From assembly GCA_041397765.1 (NCBI GenBank), contig JAWKWA010000001.1, positions 62,001-126,000 of the forward strand: 64,000 nucleotides of DNA, given 5' to 3'. Positions within the stretch are counted from its first letter, which is position 1; every line of letters begins with the position of its first letter. Positions 37,251-47,256 of the stretch are shown one piece after another. A model generated the notes under the pieces. The model made no database searches. It saw only the letters and a program-made list of their open reading frames with translations, and was not told the DNA's origin. Made by a program: the position numbers and the translations under genes. Source of the DNA: JAWKWA01 sp041397765. GTDB taxonomy: Bacteria; Pseudomonadota; Alphaproteobacteria; Rhizobiales; Hyphomicrobiaceae.

Positions 37251-38425
37251 TCAGACCGCTCCTCGAACAACGCCGCCGTTCCAAGGCCACCGATGGCGCC
37301 GAGGACGACGGTGCCGTGCGAGGGCGTGTCGGGACGGCGATGGTGGGCGAGTGTGGAGAACATCCTGACCGCCAGCACGGCACCGGCGGCTCCATAGGGA
37401 TGCCCGCGCGAGGCCGCCGCCAGAGGATTGATATGGGCGGCGTCGATCCCGAGGCTGGGCCGGCGAAGGCGATCGCCTGGCGGCCGAGGTCTCGCTGCGC
37501 TCGACGAGCCCACCGACGAGCCGCGCGGCGCGCTGCCGTTCAGCCGGGATTTCAGCCTCGCGACGGCCGCGATCGAGCTCGGCCTCGGCGCCGGGCGGGG
37601 GTGCCGGTCGTGGCCGAGGCGAGAAGGCGGTATTGCCGGCGGGCGCCTGAGCCTCTTCCCACACCGCCGCGTCGACCACGAGCGCAAGCGTGCCGCGCCG
37701 TCGTGATGGCGGGTGGAGTTGCCGGGCGTCACCGTGCCGTCCATACTCGAGTGCGAGTCGGCAGGTCGGCAAGATCGCCGAGGCCGTGGGAGGCGGTGAG
37801 CGCCTGTCGCGCACCTCGCTGGCGGCGACCTTCAAGGAGACGATCTCGTCGCGCAAGGAGCGCCTGGCCGCCTCGCGTCCGGCGGGCGCGCTCGCGGCTC
37901 TCGGCCGCATAGTCGTCCTGGCGCGGACGGGTGATCTGGAACTTGGGGCAAGCGCTCGGCCGCCTCGACAAGGATCGGCGTCGGCCTCGGCGGCGTTCGT
38001 GGCGCCGAAGTTGAGGAAGGCGGAGCTGGCCGGCCGTGCGCGGCCGGGCGACGGCCAGGGGGCTGCCGATAGGATCTGGCGCCGCCTGCAAGGACGATCG
38101 AGGCCTCTCCGCGGCAATGGTGCGAAAGGCCTGGAGGATGGCGGCGAGGCCGGAGGCGCATTGCTGATCGAGGGTGATCGCCGGCACGGTGTCGGCGAGG
38201 CCCGCCGAGGGCGACGAGACGGGCGGGATTGTTGCCCGCGGCGGCATTGCCGAGCACGACCTCGTCGATGCCGCCCGGCCTCGAGGCGGGGCGTCGGTGA
38301 GCAATGGCGTTGACGAGCGCGTGGCCGCGAGATCCTCGACCCGGCGATTGTGATGTATGCCGCCGATCCGTCCGATCGCCGTACGGCGGGCGGCGACGAT
38401 AGGCGGGGCGGCTGGCCGATGTCAT
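37251..38425 (-). pseudogene. Thiolase (acetyl-CoA acetyltransferase family), fragmented
   Basis: It starts at the ATG at 38425 and reads MTSASRPP then IVAARRTAIGRIGGIHH after one C is removed. The nucleophile Cys is in TLDQQCASGLAAILQAF near residue 85, and FLNFGATNAAEAD lies in the middle. The C-terminal catalytic region gives AAHINPLAA with SRGHPYGAAGAVLAVRM and GAIGGLGTAALFE. The total length (1,175 bases) fits a 390-residue thiolase. It condenses or cleaves acyl-CoAs; the degradative or biosynthetic direction cannot be told. At least eight frame changes, attributed to sequence error. Confidence 0.75.
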
Positions 38426-38790
38426 GGAGCGCTTGGTTCCTGTCGGTCGGATGCCGGAGTGCGAGATATGCCCGCCTCCCGCTCACTCCCGCTCCCGACG
38501 CCAAGTTGGGGCCGGGCGGCGAAGGCGCGACCCGGCCGGTTCAACATCTCGATCGCCGCGAGCTTGCAATTCGACGGCATCGGGCTCGTCGCCGCCTCGA
38601 TCGGCTCGATCAAATCCTCGTCAAGTCACTCTCTTTTGGCTCGAAAAAGGAACAACCTCGCGATCGGCCAGGCCTTGGGGGCGGTGCCGTGGCGACTGGC
38701 CCCATGCGCCTTGAGGGAGCGCCGCCACGACCGGGCCGTGGTTGCCTTCGGCGAGGGGTTCCTGCGTGCTGACGACGCTGACGCCCGGCA
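38426..38790. other. Unresolved stretch between thiolase and zur
   Basis: About 365 bases of coding-like composition on both strands (for example SIAASLQFDGIGLVAASIGS on the plus strand) with no recognisable family. It may be a gene shredded by indels or the divergent promoter region of the thiolase and zur. Nothing can be assigned. Confidence 0.3.
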
Positions 38791-39320
38791 GTGTCCGGGC
38801 CCCTGGCCGAACCGGAGCCGAATGTGCTGGACCAACAGACCGCCGGCGATCAGCCGTTCCTCGATCCCGGCCACGATCATCGGAGCTGCCTCGGCGAGAC
38901 GCTGGACCAGCGCGCGCGGGCCTTCAGCGCACGGGGCCTGGCGCTTCACGCCCCTGCGCGAGCGGGTGCTGACCGAGATCGCCGCTCGCATCACGCGCGA
39001 TCAAGTTTATGACGTGCTCGACCGCATGGCCGAGGGGGCGAGCGCATGGCACCGATCTCGGCCTGACCGGGCCATCGAGGCGCTGGTCGATGTGGTGGTT
39101 CATCGCTCGAATCGCGCAACGCCTATTTCGCCTGCCATATCCTGCCACCGGCCCGGCACGTCTGCTCTGGTGCTCGTCTGCGAGCGGTGCGGGGCGGTCG
39201 CCGAGATCGCCGACGAGACGGCCTTCGGCGGCGACGACGGCAGCTGATGCTGGCTGCCTGCAGCGCCGTCTGCGAGGTCATCGGCGCTGCAGCCACTGCA
39301 AAGAGGACGAAGCACGTGGA
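38791..39320 (+). pseudogene. zur: Fur-family regulator, Zur-like, fragmented
   Basis: A probable GTG start at 38791 leads into FLDPGHDHRSCLGETLDQRA, then LTPLRERVLTEIAA, YDVLDRMAEG, ALVDV with VHR (winged helix), and the zinc-binding C-terminal part VCERCGAVAEIADETAF and CSHCKEDEA. Two C-x-x-C pairs are the structural zinc site of Fur proteins, and the DHDH-type N-terminus is typical of alphaproteobacterial Zur. It would repress zinc uptake genes; no znu genes are visible here. About five frame changes. The end overlaps the ispG start region. Confidence 0.7.
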
Positions 39321-40564
39321 CGACAGGTCAGCCCGCGCCGCGGCGTACTGCCCTCACGGTCGATGTCGGCGGCGTCAAGGTCGGCGGCACGCATCCGATC
39401 GTCGTGCAGTCGATGACCAATACCGACACGGCCGACATCAAGGCGACGGTCGCCCAGGTCGCGGCGCGCTGGCGCGCGCCGGCTCCGAACTCGTCAGGAT
39501 CACCGTCGACCGGCCCGAGGCGGCCGCCGCCGTGCCGCATATCCGCGACGGCCTCGCGCGGATCGGCATCGAAGTGCCGTGCTCGTCGGCGACTGGCACT
39601 ATATCGGCCAGCCGCTTGCTGGAGCATCCGGCCGCAGCCGAGGCGTTGGCGAAGTACCGATCAATCCGGGCAACACGGCTTCAAGGACAAGCGCTGATCG
39701 CCGTCTCCTGATCGCCGACTGGCGATCCGTCACGGCAAGCCGGTGCGGATCGGCGTCAACTGGGGCAGCTCGACCAGAGCGTTGACGCGGCTGATGACGA
39801 GAACGCCCGGCCGGCCGCGCCGCTCGACGCCACCGCCGTCATGCACGAGGCGGATCGTGCAGTCGGGCCTTCTGGGTCGGCGGCGCGGGGGTTGAGGAGA
39901 TCGGCCTTCAGCCCGACCGCATCATCATCTCGGCCAAGGTCTCGGCGGTACAGGACCTGATCGCCGTCTATCGCCTGCTGGCGGCGCGATCGTGGAGCAC
40001 GCGCCCATTCTGGCCTCACCGAGGCGGGTATGGGATCGAAGGGCATCGTCGCTCCTCGGCCGCCATGGGCATTCTTCTGCAGGAGGGCATCGGCGATACG
40101 ATCCGCGTGTCGCTGACGCCGAGCAAGCGGCGACCGCACGCAGGAGGTGTGGGTCGCCCAGGAGCTCCTGCAGGTGATGGGCCTGCGCGTCCGTGCCGAT
40201 CGTCGCGGCGTGTCCGGATGCGGGCACCTCGATGGTCTTCCAGGAGCTTTCCGCTCGCGACATCCAGGACCATATCCGTGACGCGTATGCCGAATGGCGG
40301 CGGAGCTATCGGGGCGACGCTGAAGGTCGCGGTGATGGGCCGCATCGTCAACGGACCGGCGAATCCAAGCATGCCGATATCGGCATCTCGCTGCCGGGCA
40401 CGGCGAGGCGCCGGTCAGTACCGTAGGTGTTCATCGACGGCGAGAAGCGGCTGAGCGTGCTGCGCGGCGCCGGCATCGCCGCCGAGTTCAAGGCCATCGT
40501 CGAGGACTATGTGGCGAAACGCTATGGTGCGGCGTCTGAGCTGGCGCCGGCCGAGGCCGAGTGA
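39316..40564 (+). pseudogene. ispG: 4-hydroxy-3-methylbut-2-enyl diphosphate synthase (IspG/GcpE), fragmented
   Basis: An enzyme of the MEP isoprenoid pathway with a 4Fe-4S cluster. Joined fragments give VGGTHPIVVQSMTNTDTADI, GSELVRITVDRPEAAAAVPH, VGDWHYIGQ, INPGN, GLTEAGMGSKGIV, AMGILLQEGIGDTIRVSLTP and ESKHADIGISLPG, ending EFKAIVEDYVAKRYG. The cluster site ACPGCG appears as ACPDAG because one G is missing near 40210. The later Cys (MGCIVNGP) reads MGRIVNGP, a T-to-C change. More than ten frame changes. IspG is essential where the MEP pathway is used, so these are almost certainly errors. The GTG at 39316 is the likely start. Confidence 0.85.
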
Positions 40565-40585
40565 GTGGGCGCGCCCACGGCCTGC

Positions 40586-41299
40586 CTATTCGACGGTCGA
40601 GGAGGGCTGATCGAGACGAGGCGCGCCAGCCTGCCGTCGGCAAGGGCCGAGGACGAGATCGAAGCCCAGCAGCGGATCGTCGCTCGATTTCGGCACCTCG
40701 AGCACGACGGCGAGGCGGATCGTGCCGTCGTCAGCGAGGGTGATGTCGGGATCGCCGGTGACGGAGAGCACATAGCGCGACGGGTCGATGCTCGATGCTC
40801 GCGCAACATCTTCGCGCACTCTCCGCGTCCACCAGGCGAGCAGGTCGCTGCGCCCGCGACTCGCCGGCCGCGCCGATGCGTGCGAGGTTGAGCGAGCGGG
40901 TTTCCCACTTGGCATCGACCACACCTCGATGACGGCGGCCATCCGGCGACCATATTACATGCTCGCCGGTATGATTGGCGCGACCATGCCGTCGAAGAAT
41001 CAGTAGCTGCCCTCGATGAGGAAGGAGACGGCCCCGTCGTCGAGCCGACGACAGTCGAGGGCATCGTCGCCGGTGGCGGCAGGATCGCCGCCCGCGCGAC
41101 GCCAGGCGAAGGCATGGCGCCTCCGTCCGGCGAGACGGTTCCGGCGATGACACGAAGCGCGGCCGCCCCTGGAGCCGCAGACTGGCCGAGCTTCCTCGGC
41201 CTCGGCGTCCTTAGCCGACGACTCGCCGGCGAGGCCGCAGGGCGAAGGCCGAGCCCAGAGCGCAAGAGGAGGGGGCCAGCGATGATGCGCGCGCTTCAT
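40586..41299 (-). pseudogene. Uncharacterised exported protein, fragmented
   Basis: It begins at the ATG at 41299 with a basic N-terminus (MKRAHHRWPPPLALWAR) that is probably a frame-shifted signal peptide. Other fragments are LDDGAVSFLIEGSYLFFDGM, GEHVIWSPDG and the longest intact part, SRYVLSVTGDPDITLADDGT with IRLAVVLEVPKSSDDPLLGF. I recognise no family; beta-rich composition and the N-terminus suggest an envelope protein. Convergent with ispG. Confidence 0.45.
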
Positions 41300-41560
41300 G
41301 GCGGCACCCCCTCGTGACCGGCGTCGCCGGCATCACAGCGCTCTGATGGCGATGCTGGCGAGTGATCGCCGTCGCCTGACGCAAACCCAGCGCTTTCATG
41401 CCGATCGGATTGAAGATGGAGCGGCGGCGGCGCGCAAGACCAAAGGCTGGAACCTGTGCAAGATCATGATCGTTCTGACCGATCGCGGCGTTCCCCGACG
41501 AGCGGACAAGGGTAAGACGGCTGCCGCAAGCAGCACGCAGGGCAAAGCGAGGACGTAGAC

Positions 41561-42960
41561 GTGACGGGCGAGGATGGTGACCGGCCGGACGAGGAGCAGA
41601 ACAGGCTCGGCGCGGGCTGCACGCTATGTGAAGGTCGGCACGAATGTCGGCGCGTGGCGGCGCGCATCGTTGCGCGCGGCTGCTCGGGCTCGAGCTCGAC
41701 AAGGGGCAGAACGCGGCCGAGCTGGCGCGGGCGCTCGGCGGCCTCTGCGCCGATCATGAAGGTCGCGCAGCCTTCGACGATCCCCCGAGGCGCTGCCGGC
41801 GGAATATGCCGCCGAGCTCTCGCAGCTCCAGAGCCAGGTGCACCGGCGATGGGGTGGCCTTCAACCGGCGGCGATGGCGGCTGGAGCTGGCGACGACTGG
41901 CAGGGCCGCTTCACCAGCTTCGAGAAGGAAGCTGCGCATCGGCCTCGCTCGGCCAGGTGCATCGCGGTCGCTCTGCGACGGACGGGTGCTGGCGGCGGTC
42001 AAGCTGCATCCCGATGCCTCGGCGGTCGATGGTGCCGACCTCAATCAGCTCCGCATCATCCCGCAGATCCACAAGGAGGAGCCGGCGATCGATACGGTTG
42101 AGGTGGTCGTGCTGAGATCGCGGCGCGCTTCGCGAGGAGCTCGACTACAATCTCGAGGGCAAGGCCGCTAACTCGCCTCTACGGGCTCACCCCATGATCG
42201 ATCCGCGATCCGCGTGCCCGGGAGGTGCTGGCGGAGCTGTCGACGCGGCGCCTACCACCATGACCTGGCTCGAGGGCCGGCGCATCACCGAGTACAGACG
42301 CGGCTGATCGAGGATCGTAAATCGATCGCGGAGGCGATGTTCCGCGCCTGGTGGTATCCGTTCTCGCACAAGGGCGTCATCCACGGCGATCCGCATCTGG
42401 GCAACGAAGCACCGTGTTCGAGAACGGTGCGCGAGGCGGCGGGTATCAACCTGCTCGACTATGGCTGCATCCGCACCTTCCAGCCGAAATTCGCTGGCGG
42501 CGTCATCGACCTCATCGGGGCCTGAGCGCGCGGCGATCGCGATCTCGTCGTCCATGCCTACGAGACCTGGGGTTCACCGGGCCGTCGAACGAGCTGATCG
42601 ACATCCTCAACATCTGGGCGCGGTTCATCTACGGGCCGCTGGCTCGACGACCGCGAGCGGGCGATCATGGAGGACGTGGCGCCGGGCGAGTATGGCCGAC
42701 GGGGAGGCCTTCACGGTGCACAAGGGCCTGCGCGAGAAAGGGCCGAGGTGCGGGTGCCGCGCGAGTTCGTGTTCATGGACCGGGCGGCGACTGGCCTGGC
42801 GGCGTGTTCTGTGCATCTGGCGCGCGGCGGCGCAACTGGCATACGCTGTTCAACTGCACGATCGAGGATTTCAGCCTTCGAGCGGGTCGCCGGGCGCCAG
42901 CACGAAGCCTTCGAGACGGCCGGCGTCCTGCTGCCCTGGAGAGGGCGGCCGGCGGCGGAG
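41561..42960 (+). pseudogene. ABC1/UbiB-family atypical kinase (AarF), fragmented
   Basis: It starts at the GTG at 41561 (TGEDGDRPDEEQNRLG). Fragments in order: RYVKVGTNVG, LLGLELDKGQNAAELA with IMKVAQ (the KxGQ-like motif), SLGQVH (Ala/Gly-rich loop), EELDYNLE, VLAELSTRR and MTWLEGRRITEY, AMFRAWWYPFSHKGVIHGDP with HLGN (catalytic loop HxDxHxGN), INLLDYGC (DYG metal motif) and FTGPSNELIDILNIWARFIY. This family has ATPase or kinase activity linked to ubiquinone biosynthesis or lipid transport. The C-terminus fades near 42960. About ten frame changes. Confidence 0.75.
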
Positions 42961-43068
42961 CGGCGCGGGATCGGCGGGTGGTCGCGCCCGCCGGCACGAA
43001 AAGACCGCCTGCCTTGTCTTGGCAGACGGCCCCCGTTCGACTGGCTCATGATCGTCAAGCGGTCCTGC

Positions 43069-43700
43069 TCAGTGGCAGGAGTAGTCCGTGCCGCTCGAGG
43101 CTGTAGCCCGACGAGCCGCAGCCTGCGTAGCTGCTCGAGGTGATAGCTGCAGCCTGGCCCCGTAGCTCGAGGCGACGCAGTGCTTTCTCGGCGGTGGGGC
43201 CAGACCGGCGCCTCGGTACATGGCTGTCGCTGTGGTGTTGCTAGGTCTCGGCACGACCTTGCGGATGATCACGACCCGCTTCTTTCTTGGCTACCACCTC
43301 GGGGCCTGACCGGCCTGTCGATGACGCCGGGGCCTGTCGTTGATAGCTTCGGCTCGCCGACCAGCACCACCTCGGGGCTCGGTCGGCTCGCTCGTCACCA
43401 CGGTGGGGCGTCGTACAATGGCGACCACCTGGGGCTCGGCCTTCACCTGGATGATGGCGGGGGTCGCCTGGCCTTCTCGACGGCGCTCGCCTCGACGACG
43501 ATCTCGACGGTGGTCACCTCGTCGACCTTCTTCACGGCGGTTGGCTGTGCCGGCAGCGGGAGATCAGCACCACGCGCTTGGCGGCGGCGGGGGCGCTGGC
43601 TGCGGTAGCGAAGCGACGGCGGCGATGACCGCGAGGCTCGCTCCGGAGGAGAGGTGCCGGTGATGCCGCGAGCGGATGCGCAGAGAGGATCGTCTTCAAA
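43069..43700 (-). pseudogene. Putative small exported protein, fragmented
   Basis: Frame fragments suggest a secreted Val-rich protein: a signal-like SLAVIAAVASL segment, QPTAVKKVDEVTTVEIVVEA, VAIVRRPTVVTSEPTEP, RVVIIRKVVPRPSN and a Cys/Ser-rich end (ASSGTDYSCH, stop at 43069). Repeated VV/KK motifs are visible but no family. It marks the right end of the error-dense block; start uncertain. Confidence 0.35.
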
Positions 43701-44247
43701 GGTCGCCGCGGCCGGGAAGTCTCCACTATCTCGTTTGAGCCAGCTGTTCGTCGACTGATATCTGGGGGAGGCGTCGCGGTTCAACGGCAAAACTTCACGC
43801 CCCTCTTGAAACTGGTCGGTCGGCACCCTGGTAATGATTTGCATGGTTAGTTCTGCCGGGGCTGTTCCCGCGGGTACAGAAATGAACGATGATGAACGGC
43901 AGGTTCAGGGCATTCAGCTGGGCGTACATTGTCAGCTCTACCTGATCTGATGATCAACTTCCCTGCGTGATCCAAGGGGCGCGGCGCTCAGGTCGCCGCG
44001 CTCCACCTCGCCCTCCGATCTGACGCCGCTCACCCCCATCCCCCCCTCGAGATGCACTCGCCGACATACAGAGGCCGGTACGTCAGTTCGCTGGCAGACG
44101 GCGAGGAAACTAACGGCGTCTTCCCGACGTTGCACGGGAAGTGGACGGGCATTGCGCCCCACATCCTTGTCTTGCCCCCGCCGACTGGCTAGGGTTCGGC
44201 ACCTTCAAGCCTCGTCCAAGAACAATCCGATCAGGAGTGGCCCCCTC
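43701..44247. other. Intergenic region upstream of sodB
   Basis: About 550 bases with no supported gene. It spans the transition from the error-dense block to clean sequence. The sodB promoter should lie here; I see no clear operator. An AGGAG ribosome site at 44233-44237 belongs to sodB. Confidence 0.35.
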
Positions 44248-44847
44248 ATGTCATTCAAGCTCCCAGAGCTCCCCTATGCCTATGAAGCGCTCGAGCCCTT
44301 CATGTCGCGGCGCACCCTGGAGTTCCACCACGACAAGCACCACCTCGCCTATGTCAACAACGGCAACAACCTGATCAAGGGAACGCCGTTCGAGGGCCAG
44401 TCGCTGACCAAGGTGGTCAAGGGCTCGCACGGCAAGAACGCCGCGCTCTTCAACAATGCCGGCCAGCACTACAACCACATCCATTTCTGGCAGTGGATGA
44501 AGAAGGGCGGCGGCGGAGCCAAGCTGCCGGGCAAGCTGCAGGCGCGCATGGACGCCGATCTGGGCGGCTTCGACAAGTTCCGCGACGATTTCGTGAAGGC
44601 GGGTCTCGGCCAGTTCGGCTCGGGCTGGTGCTGGCTCTCGGTCAAGGGCGGCAAGCTGGAGATCTCCAAGACGCCGAACGGTGAGAACCCGCTCATCCAC
44701 GGCGCCACGCCGATCCTCGGCTGCGACGTGTGGGAGCACTCCTATTATCTCGACTACCAGAACCTCCGGCAGAAATATCTCGAGGCCTTCGTCGACAACC
44801 TGGTCAACTGGGAATACGTCGAGGCGATGGCCGAATCGGCGATGTGA
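44248..44847 (+). CDS. sodB: Superoxide dismutase, Fe type
   Basis: A 199-residue enzyme from the ATG at 44248. Metal ligands are the His in EFHHDKHHLAYVNN near 27, the His in HYNHIHFW near 78, and Asp and His in CDVWEHSYYLDYQN near 161. The active-site region GLGQFGSGWCWLS and the KKGGGGAKLPG loop fit the iron or cambialistic type rather than the strict Mn type. It detoxifies superoxide in the cytoplasm; there is no signal peptide. Single gene ended by a strong terminator at 44886. Confidence 0.95.
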   Translation: MSFKLPELPYAYEALEPFMSRRTLEFHHDKHHLAYVNNGNNLIKGTPFEGQSLTKVVKGSHGKNAALFNNAGQHYNHIHFWQWMKKGGGGAKLPGKLQARMDADLGGFDKFRDDFVKAGLGQFGSGWCWLSVKGGKLEISKTPNGENPLIHGATPILGCDVWEHSYYLDYQNLRQKYLEAFVDNLVNWEYVEAMAESAM

Positions 44848-44885
44848 AGCGGCTAGCGTTCCGGGCAAGTCCGGTGCAACAAAGA

Positions 44886-44915
44886 GGGGGCCGTCCAGGT
44901 CGGACGGCCCCCTTT
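44886..44915 (+). terminator. Rho-independent terminator after sodB
   Basis: GGGGGCCGTCC (44886-44896) pairs perfectly with GGACGGCCCCC (44902-44912) around a 5-base loop, then TTT. It lies 38 bases after the sodB stop and may also serve the convergent LprI-like gene. Confidence 0.8.
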
Positions 44916-44948
44916 GTCGTGTCGCGACCCGATGCGGCTCCACCCAGC

Positions 44949-45296
44949 TCAGACGTGCTCATAGTAGTTGCGCAGCCATTCGATGCGGCTCTCATAGGCC
45001 CAGCGGATGCAGCTCTCGTCGTAGCCGCAGGAATTGCGCTCGGCGAGCCAGTCGCGCTGGCTGTTGCGCAGCCAGCTGGTCTGGTGGAAGTAGCCGGCGC
45101 GCTCGCGGGCCTTGCCGTACCAGTAGGCGAGCTTGCGATCGAGCTTGGCGAGGCGCCAGCTGTCGCAGATGGTCCGCTCGGTGGCGTTGAGGCGGCCGTG
45201 GCACGAGAAACTCGGCGAGGCGGCCGAAGCGGTGCCGGAAGCTGCGACGACGAGCATCAATGCGCCGACGCCGGAAAGGATCGTGGTCTTCTTCAT
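44949..45296 (-). CDS. LprI/DUF1311-like exported protein
   Basis: A 115-residue protein from the ATG at 45296 (ribosome site GGAGGAGAC). The signal peptide (SGVGALMLVVAASGTASA) is followed by a Cys-containing helical domain: SFSCHGRLNATERTICDSWR, LAKLDRKLAYWYGKA, RDWLAERNSCGYDESCIRWA. This matches the lysozyme-inhibitor LprI-like N-terminal domain (DUF1311) with its paired cysteines. Lysozyme inhibition is known for some members only; here it is an inference. Confidence 0.8.
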   Translation of the reverse strand: MKKTTILSGVGALMLVVAASGTASAASPSFSCHGRLNATERTICDSWRLAKLDRKLAYWYGKARERAGYFHQTSWLRNSQRDWLAERNSCGYDESCIRWAYESRIEWLRNYYEHV

Positions 45297-45651
45297 GATT
45301 TCGTCTCCTCCGAATTTGCCGGATATGTCGATCCCGTCAGCCGCCCGGCTCGTCCCCGCCGTCCGGCTGACGCCTCAGTGATCGAGGCTTGCCGCCTCTG
45401 CATCGGATATGGGCGTCCGAGGCCATCATTCAATATTGTTTTTTCTATTCTTTCCATGAACATGGCGTTCATCCAGCATTCATCGGCCGGATGACTTGAG
45501 ATGCTGGCGACAGTCAAGGAAACGGCGACGTCCCGGAGGATGCCGAAGAGGCAGCGGACAGCGGGCCACTCCTGGAGACGAGGCGCCCTATCGCCAGGGC
45601 CAGGGCCGTTGCGCTCCGGGGTCGGTCCGGCGGACGAGCGGAGGCGCCCGG
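45297..45651. other. AT-rich intergenic region with inverted repeat
   Basis: 355 bases between the LprI-like gene and the end of cimA, both minus strand. A distinctly AT-rich tract lies at about 45428-45455 (CAATATTGTTTTTTCTATT). It is followed by ATGAAC (45456-45461) and GTTCAT (45467-45472) around five bases. This is a plausible promoter or operator for the LprI-like gene. No supported gene. Confidence 0.35.
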
Positions 45652-47256
45652 TCAGGCCGGGGCACCCGCCTTCATCAGCTTGTAGTTGATGCTGTCGAGC
45701 AGGGCCTCGAAGCTCGCGTCGACGATATTGGGCGAGACGCCGACCGTGAACCAGCGCTCCGAGGTCGAGGTGTCGAGCGTCTCGACGAGCACCCGCGTCA
45801 CCGCCTCGGTGCCGCCCGTCAGGATACGCACCTTGTAGTCGACGAGCTCGATGTCCTTGATCAGGTCCTGATAGCGGCCGAGATCCTTGCGCAGGGCCTG
45901 ATCGAGCGCGTTCACCGGGCCGTTGCCCTCGGCGACCGACCAGAGCGGCTCGCGGTCGCCGTTGACATAGACCTTCACCTGCGCCTCCGAGACGGTCACG
46001 AGGCTGCCGAGCGCATTGTGGCGGCGCTCGACCATGACGCGGAAGCTGTCGACGGTGAAGTATCGCGGTACCTCGCCGAGCTGGCGCCGGGCGAGGAGCT
46101 CGAAGGAGGCATCGGCCGCCTCATAGGCATAGCCCGCCGCCTCGCGGGCCTTGACCTCCTCGAGCAGGCGATTGATGCGGGGGTCGTCGCGCTTCACCGC
46201 GACACCGAGCCGGTCGAGCTCGGCGAGGATGTTGGAGCGGCCGCCCTGGTCGGAGACGAGCACGCGGCGGCGATTGCCGACGGTCTCGGGTGCGACATGC
46301 TCGTAGGTCTCGGGCTCCTTGAGGATGGCCGAGGCGTGGATGCCCGCCTTGGTGGCGAAGGCGCTCTCGCCGACATAGGGAGCCTGGCGGTCGGGCGAGC
46401 GGTTGAGGATCTCGTCGAGCATACGGCTCGCATGGGTCAGCCGACGCAACCGCTCGGCGGTGAGCTGGGTCATGAAGGCGTCGGCGAACTCCGACTTCAG
46501 CAGCAGCGTCGGGATGATCGAGGTCAGATTGGCGTTGCCGCAGCGCTCGCCGAGGCCGTTCAGCGTGCCCTGGATCTGGCGGCAGCCGGCGCGCACGGCG
46601 GCGAGCGTGTTGGCGACGGCGTTCTCGGTGTCGTTGTGGGTGTGGATGCCGAGCCGGCTGCCCGGCACGACGGCGGCGACGTCGCGGACGATGGCATCGA
46701 CCTCGTGCGGCAGGGTGCCGCCATTGGTGTCGCAGAGCACGACCCAGCGGGCGCCGGCGTCGAGCGCGGCCCGGGCGCAGGCGAGCGCATAGGCGCGGTT
46801 GGCCTTGTGGCCGTCGAAGAAGTGCTCGCAGTCGACCATGGCCTCGCGGCCCGAGGCGACGACAGCCTCGACCGACTGGCTGATCGATTCGAGGTTCTCC
46901 TCGTTGGTCGAGCCGAGGGCGACGCGGACATGGAAATCCCAGGTCTTGGCGACGAGGCAGACGGCGTCGCACTCGGCCTGGAGCAGCGCCTGGAAGCCCG
47001 GATCGTTCGAGACGGAGCGGCCGGCGCGCTTGGTCATGCCGAAGGCGACGGAACGGGCCTGCTCGTAGCCGCGGCGCCTGGAGAAGAACTCGGTGTCGGT
47101 CGGATTGGCGCCCGGATAGCCGCCCTCGATGTAGTCGAGGCCGAGATCGTCGAGCAGGCTCGCGATCCGCTCCTTCTCCTCGAGCGAGAAATCGACGCCC
47201 TGCGTCTGGGCACCGTCACGCAATGTCGTATCGAACAAATAGAGGCGGTCTTTCAT
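45652..47256 (-). CDS. cimA: Citramalate synthase
   Basis: A 534-residue enzyme of the 2-isopropylmalate synthase superfamily. The TIM barrel opens with LYLFDTTLRDGAQTQGVDFS, including the catalytic Arg-Asp pair and metal-ligand Asp. VDCEHFFDGHKANRAYAL and HTHNDTENAVANTLAA carry further metal and substrate residues. The C-terminal LeuA-type regulatory domain (residues about 400-530) suggests feedback control by isoleucine. It condenses acetyl-CoA with pyruvate to give citramalate, an alternative route to 2-oxobutyrate for isoleucine. Its ATG overlaps the stop of the GNAT gene, forming a cysS-GNAT-cimA operon. Confidence 0.93.
   Translation of the reverse strand: MKDRLYLFDTTLRDGAQTQGVDFSLEEKERIASLLDDLGLDYIEGGYPGANPTDTEFFSRRRGYEQARSVAFGMTKRAGRSVSNDPGFQALLQAECDAVCLVAKTWDFHVRVALGSTNEENLESISQSVEAVVASGREAMVDCEHFFDGHKANRAYALACARAALDAGARWVVLCDTNGGTLPHEVDAIVRDVAAVVPGSRLGIHTHNDTENAVANTLAAVRAGCRQIQGTLNGLGERCGNANLTSIIPTLLLKSEFADAFMTQLTAERLRRLTHASRMLDEILNRSPDRQAPYVGESAFATKAGIHASAILKEPETYEHVAPETVGNRRRVLVSDQGGRSNILAELDRLGVAVKRDDPRINRLLEEVKAREAAGYAYEAADASFELLARRQLGEVPRYFTVDSFRVMVERRHNALGSLVTVSEAQVKVYVNGDREPLWSVAEGNGPVNALDQALRKDLGRYQDLIKDIELVDYKVRILTGGTEAVTRVLVETLDTSTSERWFTVGVSPNIVDASFEALLDSINYKLMKAGAPA

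Noticed and set aside
26790..43750. A decayed genomic island or prophage
   Set aside because: Genes are housekeeping in conserved order with no integrase, transposase, att site or phage gene, and base composition matches the flanks.
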